From: an uncultured Ruminococcus sp.
GTDB taxonomy: Bacteria; Bacillota; Clostridia; Oscillospirales; Ruminococcaceae
Direction of reading: 5' to 3'
Assembly: GCA_947178195.1 (NCBI GenBank)
Contig: CAMWXM010000058.1
Location: forward strand, 1 to 13,562
Length of the DNA: 13,562 nt
This document shows positions 6,999 through 11,542 of the stretch, piece after piece. How positions within the stretch are numbered: position 1 is the stretch's first letter; each line of letters starts with the position of its first letter. The translations under genes and the position numbers were made by a program. A model generated the notes under the pieces. The model was not told the origin of the DNA, searched no databases, and was given only the letters and a program-made list of their open reading frames with translations.

Positions 6999-7877
6999 AT
7001 GGGTGCATGGAGTACAAGCATTACCGGAAACGATACTGCTCAGGATTTGCGTTCTGAGTATACCTCGGCTTTCTGGTATTATGACATTTCAACTGCGGTA
7101 AAGGAAATAGATAAATTTGTAAGACAGAATTTTGACGAAAGCGATGAGGAAGAGTGGTGTAATTATTATTACTCTTTGGCGGATTTTATGTGGAGAAAGG
7201 GTATACTTACTGATGAAATCCGTGAAAAAGCGATAAAAATGATCGATAATAATTTCGGAATAGAATTATGGCGTGAATCCGGAGAAAAAACTCTTCGTTC
7301 ACGTCAAAAGGCATTGGAAGCCTTTAGAAATAAATTGATTTCTCCTATGCCCGGCAAGAAGAGAATAAAACCGTCAGTATATACTGATGATATATTTAAC
7401 AATGGCGATATAATTGCATTTCAGCTTAAAACCAAGGGAAAACCATATACTTTAGGTAAAAAATATGATTTATCGCAAAAGGAATTTGAAGATATGGACG
7501 GGAAATATGTTATTATTCAAAAGATTTGCACTAATATTTCATGGCAATCGGCAATTGTGCCAGATGTTGCAGATCATTGGCTTATATGCAGATTATTCAG
7601 CGGATTGTACGAACAGCCGCCTGAGATTTCCGACATATCATCATTACAGGCTATTATGGTATATGAATCAATATCATCGCCGGTTTTTACATGTGAAAGC
7701 AACTTGTATTATTTTAAACGGAGAAAATATAAGGTTATTGCAAATAAAAGCGTAGACCCTTCAAAATTTCCGCTGGGATTTGGTAATCATATCTTCTTTA
7801 GCATTAATCGTCCGTGGTGTAATCCTGATTCTTATTTTGCTGCTGCGATTTCTGCAAATTGTCTTTCTGAAAATTAA
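6999..7877 (+). CDS. Uncharacterised cytosolic protein, DUF4259-like N-terminus
   Basis: Protein of 292 residues with no signal peptide or membrane segment. I do not recognise a function. The opening MGAWSTSITGNDTAQDL resembles the MGAWG..-ND-A-D start of DUF4259 proteins, but the rest is not clearly that family. It has an N-terminal helical, acidic part (DESDEEEWCNYYYSLADFMW near 46-65, then charged helices to about 115), a basic hinge (PGKKRIKP near 118-125), and a C-terminal half rich in beta-type strands beginning NNGDIIAFQLKTKG at about 134. This suggests two domains. GGGAGG (6987-6992) is a strong ribosome site 6 nt before ATG. No convincing promoter was found between the atp terminator and the gene. 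It lies alone between two terminated units. Confidence 0.85.
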   Translation: MGAWSTSITGNDTAQDLRSEYTSAFWYYDISTAVKEIDKFVRQNFDESDEEEWCNYYYSLADFMWRKGILTDEIREKAIKMIDNNFGIELWRESGEKTLRSRQKALEAFRNKLISPMPGKKRIKPSVYTDDIFNNGDIIAFQLKTKGKPYTLGKKYDLSQKEFEDMDGKYVIIQKICTNISWQSAIVPDVADHWLICRLFSGLYEQPPEISDISSLQAIMVYESISSPVFTCESNLYYFKRRKYKVIANKSVDPSKFPLGFGNHIFFSINRPWCNPDSYFAAAISANCLSEN

Positions 7878-7982
7878 TTTTATTATTTTGAACAATATAA
7901 CCCTAAATACTATGGTAGTCCATGCTTGATTTATGCAATCCGACAAAAAATTGTAGTGTAATTTTTATGCGGCTCAACATAC

Positions 7983-8011
7983 TTGATTTTTATTTTGAAA
8001 TATGATATAAT
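7983..8011 (+). promoter_or_regulatory. Promoter of rpmE
   Basis: TTGATT (7983-7988), a 17-nt spacer, then TATAAT (8006-8011) with an upstream TG (extended -10, TGATATAAT from 8003). Transcription would begin near 8018, leaving a leader of about 90 nt before rpmE. A close sigma-A match. Confidence 0.8.
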
Positions 8012-8017
8012 TGTGAT

Positions 8018-8108
8018 GTTAGTGAATTATCAATAGCACTACTGTCTAAGGGTTATTTGATGGGCTGCTGTGTTAATCATAATTATTAATTTTAAGGAGT
8101 TGATAATC
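8018..8108 (+). promoter_or_regulatory. Candidate structured leader of rpmE (possible L31 autoregulatory RNA)
   Basis: The leader has a hairpin TAGTG (8020-8024) with CACTA (8037-8041) and a 12-nt loop. Loop bases ATTATCAA (8026-8033) are perfectly complementary to TTGATAAT (8100-8107), which lies exactly between the ribosome site AAGGAG (8094-8099) and the ATG at 8109. Together these would form a pseudoknot that could block initiation. L31 leader RNAs have been proposed in Firmicutes and other phyla. Whether this is a member cannot be judged by eye, and an AT-rich 8-bp match could arise by chance. Confidence 0.45.
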
Positions 8109-8312
8109 ATGCAGAAGGATATCCATCCTCAGTTTGAAAAAACTACAATAACATGCCATTGCGGTAATGTAATTGAAACTCGTTCTACAAAAAAGGACAT
8201 TAAGGTTGAAATCTGTTCTAAGTGCCACCCATTCTATACAGGCAAGCAGAAGCTTGTTGATACAGGCGGACGTGTTGACAGATTCAAAAGACGTTTCAAC
8301 ATGGACAAGTAA
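8109..8312 (+). CDS. rpmE: Ribosomal protein bL31, zinc-binding form
   Basis: Large-subunit protein of 67 residues that bridges the two ribosomal subunits. It opens MQKDIHPQFEKTTITCHCGN. Four cysteines, C16, C18, C36 and C39, form the zinc ribbon of the C+ type; the core EICSKCHPFYTGKQK and the end GRVDRFKRRF are strongly conserved. The ATG at 8109 is preferred because AAGGAG (8094-8099) precedes it and because homologues start here; an upstream in-frame ATG at 8070 adds only a hydrophobic stretch from the leader. The gene has its own promoter and terminator, so it is probably monocistronic. C+ L31 proteins are often exchanged for a zinc-free paralogue when zinc is scarce; no such paralogue is in the window. 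Confidence 0.96.
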   Translation: MQKDIHPQFEKTTITCHCGNVIETRSTKKDIKVEICSKCHPFYTGKQKLVDTGGRVDRFKRRFNMDK

Positions 8313-8318
8313 AATAAT

Positions 8319-8343
8319 GGACGGCTTCAGGTCGTCCTTTTTT
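8319..8343 (+). terminator. Intrinsic terminator of rpmE
   Basis: GGACGGC (8319-8325) pairs with GTCGTCC (8331-8337, one G-T wobble) around TTCAG, followed by six T. It starts 7 nt after the rpmE stop, and its T-tract ends 8 nt before the next ribosome site, so some read-through into the next gene is possible. Confidence 0.9.
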
Positions 8344-8364
8344 ACGTTATGGAGTGTAATAATT

Positions 8365-8982
8365 ATGAATTATATGACGATCAAATCGCCGGTAAAAGCA
8401 TCGTTTATCGAAAAGCGCTCGGAGTTTATCGGATATTTGTGCCCTGTAAAAACCAATGATGAAGCGGTGGATTTTATAAATATGATCAAATCAGAGCATA
8501 GAAAGGCAAGGCACAACGTTTACGCTTATATTCTTCGGGATAACAATATTGTGCGCTATTCCGATGACGGTGAACCTCAGGGTACTGCCGGAGTTCCAGT
8601 TCTCGATGTTCTGCAAAAGCAAGGACTGACCGATATATGCTGCGTTGTAACAAGATATTTTGGCGGTATTCTTCTGGGTGGCGGTGGATTAGTAAGAGCC
8701 TACTCCCACAGCGCAGCCCTTGCTGTTGAAGCGGCGGAAATTATGCATATGCATTATTGCGTATCGGCAGAAATTGCCGTAAATTATGAGCTTTACGGAA
8801 AGGTGAATTTTATTCTTCCCGAATTTGAAGTCAAGCAAACTGCTTCGGATTTCGGCGATAATGTAAAGCTTTCGGTCAATGTGAAATCGGAGCTTTATGA
8901 AAGCTTCTGCAAGAAGCTTATAGATGCTACTGCCGGAAAAATCAAAATTGAAAAAAATGACGAGCTGTTTGATGATTTTTAA
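8365..8982 (+). CDS. yigZ: YigZ/IMPACT family protein (UPF0029)
   Basis: Cytosolic protein of 205 residues from the YigZ/IMPACT family, linked in eukaryotes to translational stress control through Gcn1; the bacterial role is uncertain. The N-terminal UPF0029 domain has HRKARHNVYAY at 45-55, RYSDDGEPQGTAGVPVL at 64-80 and RYFGGILLGGGGLVRAYSHS at 97-116. The C-terminal part (about 135-200) fits the ferredoxin-like DUF1949 domain. Start ATG 8365 is chosen because GGAG (8351-8354) lies 10 nt upstream and family members begin near here; the reading frame is open farther upstream but overlaps rpmE. No separate promoter is obvious, so expression may depend on read-through of the rpmE terminator. It converges on the downstream minus-strand gene. 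Confidence 0.93.
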   Translation: MNYMTIKSPVKASFIEKRSEFIGYLCPVKTNDEAVDFINMIKSEHRKARHNVYAYILRDNNIVRYSDDGEPQGTAGVPVLDVLQKQGLTDICCVVTRYFGGILLGGGGLVRAYSHSAALAVEAAEIMHMHYCVSAEIAVNYELYGKVNFILPEFEVKQTASDFGDNVKLSVNVKSELYESFCKKLIDATAGKIKIEKNDELFDDF

Positions 8983-8986
8983 GGAA

Positions 8987-9024
8987 ATACCGCACAAAGC
9001 TTTTAGGCAGTCTTTATGCGGTAT
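8987..9024. terminator. Shared hairpin between convergent genes
   Basis: ATACCGCA (8987-8994) pairs perfectly with TGCGGTAT (9017-9024). AAAG (8996-8999) with CTTT (9012-9015) can extend the stem past one mismatch. It lies 4 nt after the yigZ stop and 3 nt after the stop of the minus-strand CAP gene. T-tracts are poor on both sides, a little better for minus-strand transcripts (TTTCCTT). A bidirectional 3' end hairpin is the best reading. Confidence 0.6.
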
Positions 9025-9027
9025 CGA

Positions 9028-9786
9028 TTAATTCTCAAGGAAAATCTGAACCCAGTAATATCTGTATTGAGAACCCGGAACATAGACATATCCGACTCCC
9101 AATTCCTCAAAATTGGAACGAGTAATATTTTCATAATGTCCCGGAGAGTTTATCCATTGATTCATTGTTCCGGCAGGAGTTGAGCTTCCGGCGGCAATAT
9201 TTTCACCTATATAATGAAAAGATATACCTTCATCTATCAGAATTGACGACCATTTACTTCCGTCAGGTCTTGTATGAGAAAAGTATTCCGATGCTTCTTG
9301 TGCCCTTATCATTGCCAGTTCGCACAGCTTTTCATTAAGAACAAGAGGCTTTGCGCCGACTTTGGCTCTTTCTTCGTTTACGGCGTCAAGGATATTTCGT
9401 GCGTAAACCTTTTCAACAGGCTCAGTGGAAACGGTGACAGATGTTGTCGTTGTCACAGTTGTTATAGATGAGGCGGTCGTGGCTGTGGTAGTTTTGTGGT
9501 TTTCGGGATAAGTTCCGTACAAAAGATATCGTTTAAGATATATAAAGTCAAAAACGTTTATTTTGCCGTTTCCGTCAATATCTGCTTTGGCAAGATCAAT
9601 TCCACCTGAATTACGTTTGGTGAGATAATGCTGGAGCATTATCACGTCGTTTTTATCTGTTTTGCCGTCGTTATTTAAATCTCCGAAGGTATCGTCTGAA
9701 GCAGATGCATTGAATATCAGGATAAATAAAAATGCAGATAATATTGATAGAATTACTGCTGATTTTTCTGCAAATCGTTTTTTCAT
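9028..9786 (-). CDS. Secreted dockerin-CAP (SCP/PR-1-like) domain protein
   Basis: Protein of 252 residues. A signal peptide spans about 1-30 (basic start, hydrophobic core 10-25, cleavage near ASA). A type I dockerin at about 34-93 has two calcium loops: D36, N38, D40 and D47 in DLNNDGKTDKND, and D69, D71, N73 and D80 in DIDGNGKINVFD. A Thr/Val-rich linker follows at 98-122. The CAP domain covers about 128-252, with RAQEASEYFSHTRPDGS (H171), GENIAAG (E195) and WINSPGHYENI (H217), which are the family's cavity residues. The dockerin should attach the protein to a cohesin scaffold or the cell surface. CAP function in bacteria is mostly unknown. The dockerin is N-terminal, less common than the C-terminal position. 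AAGGA lies 8 nt before the ATG. A minus-strand promoter is seen upstream. Confidence 0.93.
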   Translation of the reverse strand: MKKRFAEKSAVILSILSAFLFILIFNASASDDTFGDLNNDGKTDKNDVIMLQHYLTKRNSGGIDLAKADIDGNGKINVFDFIYLKRYLLYGTYPENHKTTTATTASSITTVTTTTSVTVSTEPVEKVYARNILDAVNEERAKVGAKPLVLNEKLCELAMIRAQEASEYFSHTRPDGSKWSSILIDEGISFHYIGENIAAGSSTPAGTMNQWINSPGHYENITRSNFEELGVGYVYVPGSQYRYYWVQIFLEN

Positions 9787-9833
9787 ATCTGTTTTCCTTT
9801 CTTGTTAAGTGTCAAAAATCGTTTACTATGTAC

Positions 9834-9862
9834 ATTATATCATTATGCGATTTCCATTACAA
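9834..9862 (-). promoter_or_regulatory. Promoter of the dockerin-CAP gene
   Basis: On the minus strand: TTGTAA (9862-9857), a 17-nt spacer, then TATAAT (9839-9834) with an extended TGA before it. Transcription would start near 9827, giving a 40-nt leader. Confidence 0.72.
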
Positions 9863-9869
9863 TAATTGT
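9859..9869. promoter_or_regulatory. Palindrome overlapping the minus-strand -35
   Basis: ACAAT-A-ATTGT is a perfect 11-nt palindrome that overlaps the -35 hexamer of the CAP gene promoter. A repressor site is possible, but the sequence is short and AT-rich. Confidence 0.3.
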
Positions 9870-9882
9870 GGGAATAATTCAC

Positions 9883-9911
9883 TTGGATTTTCAAAAAAAA
9901 TGTGGTATTAT
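9883..9911 (+). promoter_or_regulatory. Candidate distal promoter of the SCP2-PPTase operon
   Basis: TTGGAT (9883-9888), a 17-nt spacer, then TATTAT (9906-9911). It points toward the gene at 10218 and would give a leader of about 300 nt. It is divergent from the CAP promoter, with 20 nt between the two -35 boxes. Confidence 0.5.
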
Positions 9912-9913
9912 AC

Positions 9914-9932
9914 AATTATCAACAGGATAATT
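9914..9932. repeat. Inverted repeat at the distal promoter start site
   Basis: AATTATC (9914-9920) and GATAATT (9926-9932) form a perfect 7-bp inverted repeat around AACAG. It begins 3 nt after the candidate -10 box, where it could be an operator or a 5'-end hairpin. Confidence 0.45.
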
Positions 9933-10016
9933 CGTCATTTTGCACAATAAAATAATAAGTCAAAATAACCAGTATTTTATATTTTATTTCAGGGGGATTT
10001 GTTTATTTTAGGTCAT

Positions 10017-10081
10017 AAAAGCCGTATTTACGTTATTTTTTAAGATTTTTATGCAGGGAAATGACTTTTTTACGGACTTTT
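10017..10081 (+). other. Potential long-range RNA stem in the gene-free leader
   Basis: AAAAGCCGTA (10017-10026) can pair with TACGG (10071-10075) and CTTTT (10077-10081), with one bulged A at 10076, giving 10 bp. Inside, ATTTTT (10045-10050) can pair with GGGAAAT around 10056-10062. This lies in the 431-nt gene-free stretch 9787-10217. It matches no riboswitch that I recognise. Confidence 0.35.
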
Positions 10082-10120
10082 GAGACAAAAAAATTCTACA
10101 AGCTGTCAATTGATTTTTTT

Positions 10121-10147
10121 TTGACATTGTGTTATAAATATTATAAA
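10121..10147 (+). promoter_or_regulatory. Candidate proximal promoter of the SCP2-PPTase operon
   Basis: A consensus -35, TTGACA (10121-10126), is followed by TATAAA (10142-10147) after a short 15-nt spacer. The -35 is also the right arm of an inverted repeat, TGTCAA (10104-10109) N11 TTGACA, so a regulator could compete with RNA polymerase here. The short spacer lowers confidence. Confidence 0.5.
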
Positions 10148-10170
10148 AGAAAATAAATAACACAAGAAAG

Positions 10171-10202
10171 GAAATAAATCATCAATTAAAACGATTTATT
10201 TC
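10171..10202 (+). other. Perfect hairpin abutting the ribosome site of the SCP2-like gene
   Basis: GAAATAAATC (10171-10180) pairs perfectly with GATTTATTTC (10193-10202), a 10-bp stem with a 12-nt loop. The ribosome site AGGAGG begins at the very next base (10203). The stem is AT-rich, so it may be a temperature- or protein-sensitive control element, or a DNA operator. Confidence 0.5.
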
Positions 10203-10217
10203 AGGAGGGAAAAATAT

Positions 10218-10727
10218 ATGACATATAAAGAAGTTGTTGAAAAAGTCAGAGAAGAATTTGGAAAATCCGATGTAAGCAATTATGAAGACCACCTTGCCCT
10301 TCAGGTTAATATTATCGGTGAAGGAAGTGGTGCATTCTACATTGAGATCAACGATGGCGTGCTTAACATTGAAGAATACGATTATGCTGATAACAATGCT
10401 GAGATTACAGCGTCTGCCGATGATATTATAAGTGTTTTCAGCGGAGCAGTCGATTTGAGCAGTGCTCTTGATAACGGCAATATCCGTATTACTGGCGACC
10501 ATGCAAAGGCATTGTCGATTCAGCCTATAATTGATAATACAAAAAAGACATCAAAGAAGGCAACAGCTAAAAAGTCAGCAGAAAAAAAGACTGTTGCAAA
10601 AAAGGCTGCTGAGAAAACCACAGCAGCTTCAAAGGCAGCAGGAAAGAAAACAACTGCTGCAAAAACAACAAAAACAGCAGCTAAATCTACAACAGCCAAA
10701 AAAGGCACTGTAAAGAAAAGTAAATGA
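10218..10727 (+). CDS. SCP2-like domain protein with histone H1-like Lys/Ala/Thr tail
   Basis: Protein of 169 residues with two clearly different parts. Residues 1-106 look like a small SCP2 sterol/lipid-carrier fold: GAFYIEINDGVLNIEEYDYA (38-57), AEITASADDIISVFSGAVDL (61-80) and ALDNGNIRITGD (83-94) follow the usual SCP2 order. Residues 109-169 are almost only Lys, Ala and Thr (22 Lys, 15 Ala, 13 Thr of 61), with KKxxA/E pentads, like eukaryotic H1 tails and bacterial histone-like proteins. The tail could bind DNA, RNA or polyanionic cell-wall or membrane polymers. There is no signal peptide, so it is probably cytoplasmic. The ribosome site AGGAGG (10203-10208) is strong. The stop overlaps the next start by 4 nt. 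The ligand is unknown. Confidence 0.85.
   Translation: MTYKEVVEKVREEFGKSDVSNYEDHLALQVNIIGEGSGAFYIEINDGVLNIEEYDYADNNAEITASADDIISVFSGAVDLSSALDNGNIRITGDHAKALSIQPIIDNTKKTSKKATAKKSAEKKTVAKKAAEKTTAASKAAGKKTTAAKTTKTAAKSTTAKKGTVKKSK
10554..10613 (+). repeat. Lysine pentad repeats (KKxxA/E) in the SCP2-like tail
   Basis: Residues 113-132 are four exact-spaced pentads, KKATA, KKSAE, KKTVA and KKAAE, followed by less regular Lys/Thr/Ala repeats to the end. At DNA level it is an A-rich, low-complexity tract, prone to length change by slippage. Confidence 0.85.
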
Positions 10728-11329
10728 TTTATCTTGTCAGGCGTTCATTTGAAGCCGATAATGATAAATTAACTCACAAAAAGGAATTAAAGTTGGCTAT
10801 TAACGGTCAAATTAGAGATGCGCTTCTTCCGTTGGGAATTGATTTTGAAAAGGAAGAGCTTCGATTCAACCGTTATGGCAAACCTTATCTGAAAAATTAT
10901 GAAAATATATTTTTTAATATTAGTCATTGTAAAGAGCTTGCAGCTTGTATAGTTGCAGATTCAGAAGTCGGAATTGACGCAGAAAACATTCGTCCATACA
11001 GTCTCAGGGTTGCAAAACGTGTTTTTTCAGATAGGGAAATGGAATTATTTAACAATTCTGAAAAAAAGGATGAAACCTTTTTCAGAATATGGACGCTGAA
11101 GGAAAGCTTTGTAAAAGCGATAGGAATTGGAATATCCTATCCTATGAAAACATGCGAATTTGTTGTCTCAGAGGACAATGTTAAGGCTTATGGCTGTGAC
11201 GGTTATTCATTTTCGCAATTTACCCTTAATGATGAATTTGTATGCTCTGTATGCATAAAAAAAAATATGAATAACAGTTTTTACAGGGTGTATGAAAGCA
11301 AAAGTGTCTTCAGTATGGAATTAATTTGA
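10724..11329 (+). CDS. Sfp-type 4'-phosphopantetheinyl transferase
   Basis: Enzyme of 201 residues that would transfer phosphopantetheine from CoA to a carrier-protein serine, making the holo form. Family motifs in order: NRYGKPYL (49-56), FFNISHC (63-69), VGIDAENIR (82-90) with metal ligands D85 and E87, and FRIWTLKESFVKAIGIGI (120-137) with W123, K126, E127 and K131. Its size and motifs fit the Sfp group more than the short AcpS group. It overlaps the upstream gene by 4 nt and lacks a strong ribosome site of its own, so it is probably translated by coupling. No carrier protein, NRPS or PKS gene is in the window, so its substrate may be the fatty-acid ACP or a carrier elsewhere. A strong terminator follows. 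Confidence 0.93.
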   Translation: MIYLVRRSFEADNDKLTHKKELKLAINGQIRDALLPLGIDFEKEELRFNRYGKPYLKNYENIFFNISHCKELAACIVADSEVGIDAENIRPYSLRVAKRVFSDREMELFNNSEKKDETFFRIWTLKESFVKAIGIGISYPMKTCEFVVSEDNVKAYGCDGYSFSQFTLNDEFVCSVCIKKNMNNSFYRVYESKSVFSMELI

Positions 11330-11339
11330 CAAATCCATT

Positions 11340-11354
11340 GGTCTGAATAAGACC
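11340..11354 (+). other. Small hairpin after the PPTase gene
   Basis: GGTCT (11340-11344) pairs with AGACC (11350-11354) around GAATA, followed by TTTAAT. It is short and lies 45 nt before the main terminator; a minor 3' end element at most. Confidence 0.25.
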
Positions 11355-11398
11355 TTTAATCGTACGGTAATCAGATCGTGCATTGATCCCCCTCTCTC

Positions 11399-11426
11399 AG
11401 CACCGCATTTTAGCGGTGCTTTTTTT
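11399..11426 (+). terminator. Intrinsic terminator of the SCP2-PPTase operon
   Basis: AGCACCGC (11399-11406) pairs perfectly with GCGGTGCT (11413-11420) around ATTTTA, ending in a run of seven T. A strong GC-rich stem. Confidence 0.93.
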
Positions 11427-11449
11427 ATTACCAAAATAAAGTTTTTGGA

Positions 11450-11486
11450 AAATTTCAAAAAAGACTGGCTTTTTTTATTGAAATTT
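11450..11486. repeat. Nested inverted repeat in the CHAP gene promoter
   Basis: AAATTTC (11450-11456) pairs with GAAATTT (11480-11486), and inside it AAAAAAG (11457-11463) pairs with CTTTTTT (11469-11475) around ACTGG. The palindrome covers the -35 region and stops just before the -10 box. It may be an operator or a curved A/T-tract activating element. A weak second terminator is also possible. Confidence 0.45.
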
Positions 11487-11494
11487 GATATAAT
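11485..11494 (+). promoter_or_regulatory. Extended -10 promoter of the CHAP protein gene
   Basis: TTGATATAAT contains a perfect TATAAT (11489-11494) with the TGn extension. No good -35 exists at 17 nt (TGGCTT at 11466-11471 is poor), so it probably depends on the extended -10 or an activator. Transcription would start near 11501. Confidence 0.65.
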
Positions 11495-11507
11495 TAATAT
11501 TAACATT

Positions 11508-11527
11508 AATGCAGCACTGGCTGCATT
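11508..11527 (+). other. 5' leader hairpin before the CHAP gene ribosome site
   Basis: AATGCAGC (11508-11515) pairs perfectly with GCTGCATT (11520-11527) around ACTG. It starts near the predicted 5' end of the mRNA and ends one base before AGGAG (11529-11533). It could protect the mRNA 5' end or tune translation. Confidence 0.55.
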
Positions 11528-11542
11528 CAGGAGATGAAAAAA

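Noticed and set aside
6971..7000. TTGCAA with TATAAT after an 18-nt spacer, before the gene at 6999
   Set aside because: The -10 box overlaps the start codon, so transcription would begin inside the gene. The match comes from the ribosome-site spacer.
7920..7990. Repeated CTTGATTT before and within the rpmE promoter
   Set aside because: The second copy is simply the -35 region; eight AT-rich bases repeated once are expected by chance.
8070..8108. Upstream ATG that would lengthen L31 by 13 residues
   Set aside because: The added residues are hydrophobic leader translation, family members start at IHP-type sequence, and the good ribosome site belongs to ATG 8109.
10531..10713. Gln/Arg/Lys-rich plus-strand frame within the SCP2-like tail
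   Set aside because: It is the frame-shifted reading of the lysine-rich repeat; composition follows from the repeat, with no start signal.
11321..11506. Minus-strand frame of 61 codons after the PPTase gene
   Set aside because: It runs through the terminator hairpin and has no ribosome site or recognisable protein.
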